Shown one piece after another: positions 21,309 through 30,185 of a DNA stretch of 59,467 nt (positions are counted from its first letter, which is position 1; the number at the start of each line of letters is the position of its first letter). Under the pieces are notes generated by a model, which was not told the origin of the DNA, made no database searches, and was given only the letters and a program-made list of their open reading frames with translations. Origin of the DNA: Methylobacterium oxalidis (GTDB taxonomy: Bacteria; Pseudomonadota; Alphaproteobacteria; Rhizobiales; Beijerinckiaceae); the NCBI RefSeq assembly GCF_007992195.1, contig NZ_BJZU01000044.1, forward strand, positions 1 to 59,467. The letters run 5' to 3'. Both the position numbers and the translations under genes were made by a program.

Positions 21309-24300
21309 TTGCGTCTCGTCAAGCATCTGAGGGGTCTCGCCGCGGGCGGTCGCCGCTGGCTCACGTCGCGGGCCGCCGCGCGCCCCTGGTTCACGATCTA
21401 CGCGAGCGGCATCGTCGTCGTGGTGCCGGCCCGCAGGAAAGCAGCCGACATACAGGTCTCGGTTCGGACGCCCGGGGGGCCATTTCAAGGCCTTCCGATC
21501 GCGCGCGCGTTCACTCTCGGCTCCAGCCGCTACGCTCTCGCACAGCTACCCCATGACTGCCTCGCTCGCCCGGGCACCCTGTCGGTGGCTGTCCGGATCG
21601 GTGCGAGTGTCTGGCGGAAACGCTTCGAGGTCGGCCCGGGACGCTTCTCGGGACGCATCGACGGCGTGCGCGGGTACGCGCTCGAAGGCTGGGTGTCGCC
21701 GCTGTTCCCGGAGGCGGAGAACGCGCCGGCGCTCACGGTCTCCCTGCTGGTGGACGGCGTCGCGGCGACGACGTCGCCAGCAGAACAGTTCCGGCGCGAG
21801 CTGATGTTCGCGAGTGCGCGGGGAGGCTGGAACGGCTTTCGGCTGCCGCTGCCTTCGGCCGCCCTCGACGGCAACCCGCACCGCCTCGCGGTGCGGGTCG
21901 GCGACACCGCGATCGAGCACGGCTCCTGGGCGGCCAAGCCCAAATTCCACATCGACGCGCTGAGCCCGAACCGCATCGCGGGCTGGTTCTTCGACGCCGC
22001 AGCCGAGGATGCTCCCACTCCGCTCCGACTGGTCGCGGGAGGCAAGACTCTGGCGGAGGTCCGGACACATCACCGGCCCGACCTGAAGGCCGCCTTCGGA
22101 CGGGACGCCACGGGCTTCGCCTTTCTCGATATCGACGTCGGAGGAGAGGTCGATCTCGTCGCCGGGCCGCCGGACGGAGGGATCCGCCTCGGCCGGTACG
22201 AGGCGACGACGCTCGCCGTGCGCATCGCCGCGCGGCGCGCCGAAGCGCGGGCGAAGCTGCTCGCACACGTTGAGCCCGATCGCACGCTCGGCGAGCGGCG
22301 CGCGATCCGGGGCCGCATCGTCGAGGTCGAGCGGTCCAACCGGGCGGCAGGCCTGTCGGAGCGGCGCGCTTCACCCGTCCTCGCCGAGCCGACGAACGTC
22401 ACCCGGATCCCGCCGGTCTGCGCGATCGTACCGGCCTATAACGGGCTGAGCGATCTCAAGCTCTGCCTCGCCTCGCTGATTCCACAGCTCCAGCCCGGCC
22501 GGATCCGCGCGATCGTGATCAACGACGGCTCGCCCGACGCGACCGTCGGCGCGTACCTGACGGAGCTTGCCGCCGCGTGCCATCCGGGCCTGACGATCCT
22601 CGACAATCCGCGCAACCTCGGCTTCATCGCGACCGTCAACCGCGGCTTCTCGCTGCTGGAGCAGGGCGAGGATGCTCTGCTCGTCAACGCAGACACCATC
22701 CTTCCGCCCCGGCTCGTGGAACGGCTCGCTCGCCACTGCCACGCCCGGCCCGGCATCGCCAGCGTCACGCCGATGTCGAACAACGCCACCATCCTCAGCT
22801 TCCCGAGCGTGGTCGGCGTGAATCGTCCGGCCTTCGGGCTCGGGGTCACCGAGATCGACCATGCCTTCGCCGAGGCGGGCGGCGCGCCGGTGGAACTGCC
22901 GACGGCGGTAGGGTTCTGCATGCACCTCAATCGTGTTGCCCTCGACGAGGTCGGCACGTTCTCGACGGAGTGGGGGCGCGGATACTGCGAGGAGGTCGAC
23001 TGGTGCCTTACCGCTCGCGATCTCGGCTGGATCCACGTCGTGGCGACCGACGCATTCGTGGTGCACGAGGGCTCGGTGTCCTTCGGTTCGGCAGAGCGCC
23101 TCGAGATCCTGGCCACGAACCACGCGCGCCTCGAAGCCCTCTACCCGGAATACGTGCCGGAGGTGGAAGCCTTCATGGAGGCGGATCCCGTCGAGCCTGT
23201 CCGGATCGCCGTCGCGCAGAAGCTGCTCGCGGGTCGGTTCGGCCGCCTGACCCTGCAGATCAGCCACGGACGCGGCGGCGGCACCGATCGCTACGTGCGC
23301 GACATGCGCGATCTGAGTCGAGAACCGGGTCACGCTTTCGCGGTTCTCACGCCGGTGAACGATGAGGGCGAGGATCCCCGCCTTGAGATCCGCTTCGATG
23401 ACGATTTCGCCCTGACCCTCGGCGCGGGGCGCGTCGACGGCTTCCTGAAAAGCCTCGAAGCGGACGGCGTCGCCATCGAGCTGCACGTCAACTCACGTCT
23501 CAAATTCGATGCCGGCTTCCTGCGCAGCCTCCTGCAGGACCGGCCCTACGACGTCATGTTTCACGATTTCCAGTGGTTCTGTCCCCGCGTCCACCTGATC
23601 GACGGGCGACACTTCTACTGCGACGAGCCGCCTCCGCAGATCTGCCAGATCTGCGTCACCGGTGGCGTGCCCTACGGCTTCGGTGATCAGTCCGCCCTGA
23701 TCGAGGCCGATCTTCCGGCCTGGCTCGCCTTCAACGCGGAGATCCTGGGCGGCGCCCGGCGCCTGACGGCGCCCTCGCGCGACACCGCCGCCCGCTACGT
23801 CCGCCGCTTCGGCCTGGAAGCGGTGGTGGCCTTGCCGCATCCCGAGCCGGAGCCCACCGGCACCGTGCGGATCGTGGGCCGGCGCGCGGAGGGGGCGCGC
23901 GCGCTGACCGTCGCGGTGGTCGGCGCCATCGGCTGGCACAAGGGCTACAACCTTCTCCTGAGGACGGTGGAGCAGGCAGCCCGCGAACGGGCACCGATCC
24001 ACTTCTCCGTTGTCGGCATCACAGCCGACGATGCGCGTTTCGTCCGGCTGGGCAACGCTTCCGTCTCAGGCCGCTACCATCCGTCCGAGTTGAAGGCGCG
24101 GCTCGCGGCCGTCGGTCCGGATGCCGTGCTGCTACCGAGCGTCTGGCCGGAGACCTACTCCTACGTCCTCTCCGAGGTCTGGGCGGCAGGCTATCCGGTC
24201 GTCACCTTCGATTTCGGCGCACCGGCCGAGCGAATCCGCGCGCAGGGCGGCGGCATTCTGATCCCGCCGACGAGCGACCCGCACGAACTTCTCGGCCACC

Positions 24301-24473
24301 TGCTCACCCTCCGCGATCGGCTGGCATCGATGCCGCCGCACGTGGCGCCGGGGCCTGCACCTGCGACGCTCGATGAGTACAATCGCGCCGGCGAGCCCGT
24401 GACTGCGGACGACGTGCCGGCGACACTCGGGACAGATGCCGTGCGAGCGTCCGATCGACCAAGGTCGCATTGA
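21309..24473 (+). CDS. Large bifunctional glycosyltransferase (GT2 plus GT4)
   Basis: A 1054-residue protein. Residues 1-330 carry tandem beta-rich modules with a RIDGVRGYALEGWV-like motif, often seen in front of glycosyltransferases and perhaps for carbohydrate binding. Residues 365-640 are a GT2 domain (CAIVPAYNGLSDLKLCLASL, INDGSPD, NPRNLGFIATVNRGF, NADT, YCEEVDWCLTARDLGW). Residues 645-1030 are a GT-B, GT4-like domain (VVGAIGWHKGYNLL, GRYHPSEL and PSVWPETYSYVLSEVWAAGY with the paired Glu motif). Two catalytic domains suggest sequential addition of two sugars. The TTG start at 21309 is uncertain, as it has only a weak upstream AGG. The neighbours suggest a small surface-glycan locus. Confidence 0.85.
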   Translation: MRLVKHLRGLAAGGRRWLTSRAAARPWFTIYASGIVVVVPARRKAADIQVSVRTPGGPFQGLPIARAFTLGSSRYALAQLPHDCLARPGTLSVAVRIGASVWRKRFEVGPGRFSGRIDGVRGYALEGWVSPLFPEAENAPALTVSLLVDGVAATTSPAEQFRRELMFASARGGWNGFRLPLPSAALDGNPHRLAVRVGDTAIEHGSWAAKPKFHIDALSPNRIAGWFFDAAAEDAPTPLRLVAGGKTLAEVRTHHRPDLKAAFGRDATGFAFLDIDVGGEVDLVAGPPDGGIRLGRYEATTLAVRIAARRAEARAKLLAHVEPDRTLGERRAIRGRIVEVERSNRAAGLSERRASPVLAEPTNVTRIPPVCAIVPAYNGLSDLKLCLASLIPQLQPGRIRAIVINDGSPDATVGAYLTELAAACHPGLTILDNPRNLGFIATVNRGFSLLEQGEDALLVNADTILPPRLVERLARHCHARPGIASVTPMSNNATILSFPSVVGVNRPAFGLGVTEIDHAFAEAGGAPVELPTAVGFCMHLNRVALDEVGTFSTEWGRGYCEEVDWCLTARDLGWIHVVATDAFVVHEGSVSFGSAERLEILATNHARLEALYPEYVPEVEAFMEADPVEPVRIAVAQKLLAGRFGRLTLQISHGRGGGTDRYVRDMRDLSREPGHAFAVLTPVNDEGEDPRLEIRFDDDFALTLGAGRVDGFLKSLEADGVAIELHVNSRLKFDAGFLRSLLQDRPYDVMFHDFQWFCPRVHLIDGRHFYCDEPPPQICQICVTGGVPYGFGDQSALIEADLPAWLAFNAEILGGARRLTAPSRDTAARYVRRFGLEAVVALPHPEPEPTGTVRIVGRRAEGARALTVAVVGAIGWHKGYNLLLRTVEQAARERAPIHFSVVGITADDARFVRLGNASVSGRYHPSELKARLAAVGPDAVLLPSVWPETYSYVLSEVWAAGYPVVTFDFGAPAERIRAQGGGILIPPTSDPHELLGHLLTLRDRLASMPPHVAPGPAPATLDEYNRAGEPVTADDVPATLGTDAVRASDRPRSH

Positions 24474-24534
24474 CGGATCCGCGCCGACGCTCTCCTGTTC
24501 CTGTCACCGCGACGACCCGGGGAGGGACACCGGC

Positions 24535-25134
24535 ATGAGCGACCTCAAGACACTGCGCGACCTCTCGGGCTTGAGCCCGCGCCCGGCCTCGCTGGCGGGC
24601 TCGGCCCTCGTGATGATCGATCTGCAGAACACCTATCGCGAGGGCGTGATGCGCCTCGATGGCGTCGAGGCGGCAATCCAGGAGGCGAGCGATCTCCTCG
24701 GCAGGGCGCGCGCGGCAGGCATTCCGATCTTCCACGTCCGTCACGACGCGGGTCCGGGCTCGCCCTACGACGTGACGGCCCCGATCGGCCAGATCAGCGA
24801 CGAGGTCGCGCCGAGAGGCGACGAGCCTGTGATCACCAAGGCGTACCCGAGCTCGTTCGTCGGCACGGACCTTCAGGCCCGGCTCGAGGCGGCGGGCGTC
24901 GAGGACGTGATATTGGCGGGCTTCATGACGCACATGTGCGTCAACTCCACCGCCCGCAGTGCCTTCAACCTCGGGTTCCGCCCGACCGTCGTGGCGTCCG
25001 CCACCGCCACGCGCGACCTGCGCGCGCCGGATGGCAGCGTGGTCCCGGCCGCGCAGATGCAGGCAGCGAGCCTCGCCGCGCTGGCCGACCTCTTCGCGGT
25101 GGTCGCGCCCCGCTCCGCGGACCTGGGCGGCTGA
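24535..25134 (+). CDS. Cysteine hydrolase of the isochorismatase family
   Basis: A 199-residue cytoplasmic hydrolase. The catalytic Asp lies in LVMIDLQNTYREG (about residue 29), the Lys in VITKAYPSSF and the Cys in GFMTHMCVNSTARSAFNLGF. Family members include nicotinamidases, N-carbamoyl hydrolases, ureidoacrylate and biuret amidohydrolases and isochorismatase itself. The sequence is of the general type and does not fix the substrate. A good ribosome site (GGGGAGGGA, 24518-24526) precedes the ATG. It lies 62 bases after the glycosyltransferase and 87 bases before poxB. Confidence 0.85.
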   Translation: MSDLKTLRDLSGLSPRPASLAGSALVMIDLQNTYREGVMRLDGVEAAIQEASDLLGRARAAGIPIFHVRHDAGPGSPYDVTAPIGQISDEVAPRGDEPVITKAYPSSFVGTDLQARLEAAGVEDVILAGFMTHMCVNSTARSAFNLGFRPTVVASATATRDLRAPDGSVVPAAQMQAASLAALADLFAVVAPRSADLGG

Positions 25135-25221
25135 GCGGCACGCCGCGTCTCGCAGCGGGGCGGAACGCGGCTTCGGCTCGGCAGTTCGCTCACAAGCGCG
25201 TGCCGAGCCGGGAGCCGGGCC

Positions 25222-26955
25222 ATGACCATCCGCAACGTCGCCGATCTCGTCGTCGAGACCCTCCAGGAGGTCGGCGTCGCCCGCATCTACGGGGTCGTCG
25301 GCGACAGCCTCAACGCGATCACGGAGGCGATCCGCTCACGCGGCAAGATCGAGTGGGTCCATGTCCGCCACGAGGAGGCGGGCGCCTTCGCGGCGGGTGC
25401 CGAGAGCCAGGTCACCGGCCGGCTCGCGGTCTGCGCGGGCTCCTGCGGGCCGGGCCACGTCCACCTGATCAACGGCCTCTACGATTGCCACCGCACCCGC
25501 ACGCCGGTCCTGGCCATCGCCGCGCACATCCCCTCGCCGGAGATCGGCTCCGGCTACTTCCAGGAGACGGACCCGAAGCACCTCTTCCGCGAGTGCTCGC
25601 ACTATTGCGAAACGGTCTCGGACCCGGCGCAGCTGCCCTACGTGCTGGAGAACGCGCTCCGGGCCGCCATCGGGCAGCAGGGCGTCGCGGTCGTCATCAT
25701 CCCAGGCGACGTGGCGGTGAAGGACGCGCCGATCCGCTCCGTCGGGCCCGTCCGCGGTCTCGTCCCGCCGAAGCCGGTGGTACGGCCGGCGGAGGCGGAG
25801 CTCGACGCGCTCGCCGATCTGCTCAACGGCTCGAAGCGGATCACGCTCCTGTGCGGGCGAGGCTGTGCGGGAGCCCATCCGCAACTCCTGCAGCTCGCCG
25901 AGACCCTGAAGAGCCCGATCGTGCACGCGCTCGGCGGCAAGGAATACGTCGAGTACGACAACCCCTACGACGTGGGCATGACGGGCCTGATCGGCTTCTC
26001 GTCGGGCTACGCGGCGATGCACGCCTGCGAGACCCTGCTGATGCTCGGCACCGATTTCCCCTACAAGCAGTTCTACCCGGCCGACGCGCGGGTCGCCCAG
26101 GTCGATCTGCGGCCGCAGCAGCTCGGCCGCCGCTGCAAGCTCGATCTCGGCATCGTCGGCGACGTGGCCACGACCATCGAGGCGCTCCTGCCGAAGCTTC
26201 AGGTCAAGGCGGACCGGAGCTACCTCGACTCGAGCCTCAAGCACTACGCCAAGGCGCGCGAGGATCTCGACGAGCTCGCCACCGGTAAGCCGGGCCGGAA
26301 GCCGATCCACCCGCAATTCCTCGCCAAGGTGGTGAGCGAGGCGGCAGCCGAGGACGCGATCTTCACGGCCGACGTCGGCACCCCGACGATCTGGGCGGCG
26401 CGCTACCTCCGGATGAACGGGCGGCGGCGCCTTCTGGGCTCTTGGGTGCACGGCTCTATGGCCAATGCGATGGCGCAGGGGCTCGGCGCGCAGGCCGCGG
26501 ACCGGCGGCGCCAGGTCGTCTCGCTGTCCGGCGACGGCGGTTTCGCCATGCTGATGGGCGACCTCCTCACGCTGCGCCAGCAGAACCTGCCCGTGAAGAT
26601 CGTCGTCTTCAACAACGGCACGCTCGGCTTCGTCGAGATGGAGATGAAGGCGGCGGGGTACCTGGAGACCGGCGTCGCACTGGAGAATCCGGATTTCGCC
26701 GCCCTGGCCCGCGCCGTCGGCATCCACGGCCTGCGGGTCGAGGATCCGGGCGACCTCGAGGGCGCCGCCCGCGAGGTCTTCGGTCACGCGGGTCCGGCTC
26801 TCCTCGACGTGGTGGTCAACCGCCAGGAACTCTCGATCCCGCCGAAGATCGACGGCCAGCAGGTCAAGGGCTTCAGCCTCTACGTGCTTCGGGCGGTGAT
26901 GAGCGGACGCGGTGACGCGGTTCTCGACCTCGCCAAGACGAACCTCATCCGTTAG
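25222..26955 (+). CDS. poxB: Pyruvate dehydrogenase (quinone)/pyruvate oxidase PoxB
   Basis: A 577-residue thiamine-diphosphate enzyme with full PoxB architecture: N-terminal Pyr domain with catalytic Glu near residue 51 ([15 protein letters not shown]), central FAD domain, and PP domain with the diphosphate/Mg motif [13 protein letters not shown] starting at residue 437 and ending in [15 protein letters not shown]. It oxidises pyruvate to acetate and CO2 and passes electrons to ubiquinone at the inner membrane. The length matches E. coli PoxB (572). It is directly upstream of the lactate-oxidising lut genes in the same direction (73-base gap), which fits a route lactate to pyruvate to acetate. 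Confidence 0.92.
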   Translation: MTIRNVADLVVETLQEVGVARIYGVVGDSLNAITEAIRSRGKIEWVHVRHEEAGAFAAGAESQVTGRLAVCAGSCGPGHVHLINGLYDCHRTRTPVLAIAAHIPSPEIGSGYFQETDPKHLFRECSHYCETVSDPAQLPYVLENALRAAIGQQGVAVVIIPGDVAVKDAPIRSVGPVRGLVPPKPVVRPAEAELDALADLLNGSKRITLLCGRGCAGAHPQLLQLAETLKSPIVHALGGKEYVEYDNPYDVGMTGLIGFSSGYAAMHACETLLMLGTDFPYKQFYPADARVAQVDLRPQQLGRRCKLDLGIVGDVATTIEALLPKLQVKADRSYLDSSLKHYAKAREDLDELATGKPGRKPIHPQFLAKVVSEAAAEDAIFTADVGTPTIWAARYLRMNGRRRLLGSWVHGSMANAMAQGLGAQAADRRRQVVSLSGDGGFAMLMGDLLTLRQQNLPVKIVVFNNGTLGFVEMEMKAAGYLETGVALENPDFAALARAVGIHGLRVEDPGDLEGAAREVFGHAGPALLDVVVNRQELSIPPKIDGQQVKGFSLYVLRAVMSGRGDAVLDLAKTNLIR

Positions 26956-27028
26956 ACCGGGCGTCTGACCTTTTAAGCATTCCAGTCTGGCGCGGCCCGA
27001 AGCGCCGGACAGCGGTGAGCCGTTTCCC

Positions 27029-27772
27029 ATGCGCGTCGGACTGTTCGTGCCGTGCTACGTCGATGCCTTCGAGCCGGAGGTGGGCATCGCGACGCTCGAA
27101 CTCTTGGAACGCCTCGGCCTCGACGTCACGTATCCCTACGACCAGACGTGCTGCGGCCAACCGATGACCAACACCGGCTGCCACGCGGAAGCCGCCGCGA
27201 CCGAAGCCCTGTTCGTGAAGAACTTCTCCGGCTTCGATCACATCGTCGTGCCCTCCGGCAGCTGCGCGCATCAGGTGCGCGCCCACCTCACCGCCATACC
27301 CCAGACCGAAGAGGTCCGGCATGTCCGGGCGCAGACCTACGAGCTCGTCGAGTTCCTGCACGACGTGCTCAAGGTCGAGGCGTTTCCCTGGGCCGAGTTC
27401 CCGCACAGGGTGAGCTACCACTCGAACTGCAACGCGCTGCGCGGCATCGGCCACGCCCGGCCGAGCGAGATCAACGCGCCGTTCTTCTCGAAGCCCCTCG
27501 ACCTCCTCTCCAAGGTTAAGGGGCTGGAGGTCGTCGAGATCGCGCGGCCCGACGAGTGCTGCGGCTTCGGCGGCACCTTCTCGGTGTTCGAGCCGGCCGT
27601 GTCGGCCAAGATGGGCTACGACAAGGTGACGGACCATGCCCGGGCCGGAGCGCATTACGTGGTCTCGGCCGATTCCTCCTGCATGATGCACCAGAAGGGC
27701 TGCGCCGAGCGCCTCGGCGTCCCTCTCAAGTTCATCCACATCGCCCAGGTTCTCAACGGAGCCGCCGCATGA
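27029..27772 (+). CDS. lutA: L-lactate oxidation iron-sulfur subunit LutA
   Basis: A 247-residue protein with the two CCG-type cysteine-rich domains of LutA/YkgE: FVPCYVDAFEPEVG with TCCGQPM in the first, and YHSNCNALRG, DECCGFGGTF and SSCMMHQKG in the second. These cysteines bind iron-sulfur clusters. LutABC together oxidise L-lactate to pyruvate in the cytoplasm. The last four bases overlap the lutB start (ATGA), so the genes are translationally coupled. Family length is about 240. Confidence 0.93.
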   Translation: MRVGLFVPCYVDAFEPEVGIATLELLERLGLDVTYPYDQTCCGQPMTNTGCHAEAAATEALFVKNFSGFDHIVVPSGSCAHQVRAHLTAIPQTEEVRHVRAQTYELVEFLHDVLKVEAFPWAEFPHRVSYHSNCNALRGIGHARPSEINAPFFSKPLDLLSKVKGLEVVEIARPDECCGFGGTFSVFEPAVSAKMGYDKVTDHARAGAHYVVSADSSCMMHQKGCAERLGVPLKFIHIAQVLNGAAA

Positions 27773-29379
27773 GCGCGCCAGACGATCTCCGCGTCCACGA
27801 CGGCGCCGCCCGGCGCGACGGCCTGATCCATCCGGACATGCGCCAGCCCTCCGACGAGGGCGAGCGAGGCCAGGACGGCGGGCGCCTCCAGCACGCCGAG
27901 GCGACCTCCCAGCCGATCAGCGCCGCCCCGAAGGCGGCCCGCACCCGCGAGCCGCAGCCCCGGGGTGCCAAGGTCAAGGGCAACCGGCCGATCGATCAGG
28001 CCGAGGCCGCCGAGCGCTTCATCGCGGCCCCGCTCCACCTGAAGGCTCACGACGAGCGCCTGTGGGACCTGCGCAGGAAGCGGGACACGGTCGCCCACGC
28101 GATTCCCGAATGGGAGGAGCTGCGCGAGCTCGCCTCGCAGATCAAGGCGCACACCCTGTCGAACCTCGACCGCTACCTGGAGGAGTTCGAGGCGAACGCG
28201 CGGGCGAACGGCGTCCACGTCCACTGGGCGGCGGACGGGGCGGAGCACAACCGCATCGTCCACGGCATCCTGAAGGATCACGGCGCGAAGACCCTGATCA
28301 AGTCGAAGTCGATGCTCACCGAGGAGTGCGGCTTCCGGCACTACATGGCCGCGCAGGGCATCGAGATCGTCGAGACCGACCTCGGCGAGCGCATTCAGCA
28401 GCTCGACAACGAGGATCCGAGCCACGTCGTCTGCCCGGCCGTGCACAAGACCCGGCTCGACGTGGCCGAGGTCTTCGCCCGCACCCTCGGGACCGACCCA
28501 GACAACGACGACATCCACTACCTGGCCGAGAGCCAGCGCGAGACGACCCGCCCCCACATCCTCACGGCCGATGCGGGCATGACGGGCTGCAACTTCGCCA
28601 TCGCCGAGACCGGCACGGTGGTGACCTGCACCAACGAAGGCAACGCAGACCTCTCGGGCAACGTGCCGAAGCTGCAGATCCACTCGATCGGCATCGAGAA
28701 GCTGATCCCTCGCACCGAGCATCTCGGCGTGTTCATCCGCCTGCTGTCGCGCTCGGCCCTCGGCTCGCCGATCACCCAGTACACGTCGCATTTCCGCGGC
28801 CCGCGTAAGGGCACCGAGATGCACATGGTGCTGGTCGACAACGGCCGCTCGGCGCGCCTCGGCATGGAGGAGTTCTGGACCTCGCTGAAGTGCATCCGCT
28901 GCGGGGCCTGCATGAACACCTGCCCGGTCTACCGCCGCTCCGGTGGCCTCTCGTACGGGGCGACCTACTCGGGACCGATCGGGCTCATCATCGACCCGAC
29001 CTTCAACAAGCGGAAATACTCGACGCTGCCCTTCTCCTCGACGATGAACGGCTCCTGCACCAACGTCTGCCCGGTCAAGATCAACATCCACGAGCAGATC
29101 TTCGCCTGGCGCAAGGTGCTCGCAGAGGAGCACGAGATTCCGCTGGTCAAGAAGGGCATGATGAAGGCGGCCGGCCAGGTTCTGAGCCGGCCTGCCGCCT
29201 ACCGGGCCGCGATCGGCGCGGCGGATTCCGCGCTCCGCGTGCTGCCGCGGTTTGCCGTCTACAACCCGGTCAACACCTGGGGGAAGGGCCGCGAGATGCC
29301 CCACACCCCGCGCCAGAGCTTCCACGCCTGGTACCGGCAGAACCGCATGAAGACGGACAAGTCCGGAGGCGAGGCGTGA
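27769..29379 (+). CDS. lutB: L-lactate oxidation iron-sulfur protein LutB, with long N-terminal extension
   Basis: A 536-residue LutB. The conserved part starts near residue 82 (RFIAAPLHLKAHDERLWDLR) and contains the DUF162-like lobe (CPAVHKTRLDVAEVF, ADAGMTGCNFAIAETGTVV) and two ferredoxin-like cluster motifs (KCIRCGACMNTCPVY and CTNVCPVKINIHEQIFAWR). LutB proteins have about 470 residues; here the first 80 residues are an added low-complexity, charged stretch rich in Glu, Arg, Pro and Gln. The ATG overlaps lutA by four bases, and lutC starts inside its stop. It works with LutA and LutC on L-lactate. Confidence 0.92.
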   Translation: MSAPDDLRVHDGAARRDGLIHPDMRQPSDEGERGQDGGRLQHAEATSQPISAAPKAARTREPQPRGAKVKGNRPIDQAEAAERFIAAPLHLKAHDERLWDLRRKRDTVAHAIPEWEELRELASQIKAHTLSNLDRYLEEFEANARANGVHVHWAADGAEHNRIVHGILKDHGAKTLIKSKSMLTEECGFRHYMAAQGIEIVETDLGERIQQLDNEDPSHVVCPAVHKTRLDVAEVFARTLGTDPDNDDIHYLAESQRETTRPHILTADAGMTGCNFAIAETGTVVTCTNEGNADLSGNVPKLQIHSIGIEKLIPRTEHLGVFIRLLSRSALGSPITQYTSHFRGPRKGTEMHMVLVDNGRSARLGMEEFWTSLKCIRCGACMNTCPVYRRSGGLSYGATYSGPIGLIIDPTFNKRKYSTLPFSSTMNGSCTNVCPVKINIHEQIFAWRKVLAEEHEIPLVKKGMMKAAGQVLSRPAAYRAAIGAADSALRVLPRFAVYNPVNTWGKGREMPHTPRQSFHAWYRQNRMKTDKSGGEA

Positions 29380-29969
29380 GTTCGCGCGAGGCGATCCTCT
29401 CGGCGATCCGGCAGAACCGGCCCGCCGGCCGCTACGAGCTGCCGCCGCTACCCGACTTCGCGCCGCTCGTCGGGCCCGATCTCGTCGCCGAGTTCGCGGA
29501 CCGCCTGAAGCGGATGGGCGGGCGCGTGGCCGAGAGCGAGGCCGGCGGCGATCCGCTGGCGGCCGTGCGCGAGCGGATCGCCGCGGCGAAGGTCGTCGCC
29601 TCGGCCGTTCCCGAGGTGGCGGGGAACCGCGATCTCGCGCAGGTGGCGAACCCGGGCGACCTCGCGGACGTCGACGTGGCGGTGGTGCGCGCGGTGTTCG
29701 GCGTCGCCGAGACGGGCTCGGTGCTGTTCACGCAGGACGAGTTGCGGGTGAACGCGGTGGCCTATCTGGCCCAGCACCTGATCGTCCTCCTCGACCCCGC
29801 CGACATCCTCGTCAACATCCAGGCCGCCTACCGCCGGCCGGACTTCGCGCGCGCCGCGTACGCGGTGCTTCACACGGGCCCCTCCGCCACCGCCGACATC
29901 GAGGGCGTGCTGATTCACGGGGCGCAGGGCGTGCGCTCGCTCACCGTCGTGCTGATGCCGCGGAGCTGA
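29376..29969 (+). CDS. lutC: Lactate utilisation protein LutC (DUF162)
   Basis: A 197-residue LutC with the family core AETGSVLFTQDELRVNAVAY, then LAQHLIVLLDP and the late GPSATADIEGVLIHGAQGV. It has no cysteine motifs; LutC is the third, non-cluster part of the lactate-oxidising complex. The GTG at 29376 overlaps the lutB stop (GTGA), typical of a coupled operon, and homology starts at once (SSREAILSAIRQNRP). Confidence 0.92.
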   Translation: MSSREAILSAIRQNRPAGRYELPPLPDFAPLVGPDLVAEFADRLKRMGGRVAESEAGGDPLAAVRERIAAAKVVASAVPEVAGNRDLAQVANPGDLADVDVAVVRAVFGVAETGSVLFTQDELRVNAVAYLAQHLIVLLDPADILVNIQAAYRRPDFARAAYAVLHTGPSATADIEGVLIHGAQGVRSLTVVLMPRS

Positions 29970-30185
29970 TCGCCGCGAAGCGTGCGGGCGCGGCATGCAG
30001 ATCCGCGTCGGCCGGACGGACAGGACGGGACCGGCCAGCGCGCGGTCGCCGCGATCTCATTCAGGGAAACCTGACCGCAGGCCGGCGCCCCCTCGCGGCA
30101 TCCGGCGATCACAGGATGCTTTGACAAAGGCGCTCCGGGACGCATCCTCAAGGCAGGGCGCTCGACCTGAGGAGAACACGCGGAC

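Noticed and set aside
29970..30185. Cobalamin riboswitch before eutB
   Set aside because: No B12-box or aptamer core was recognised; only a small hairpin with a GAAA loop near 30061. A covariance search would be needed to exclude it fully.
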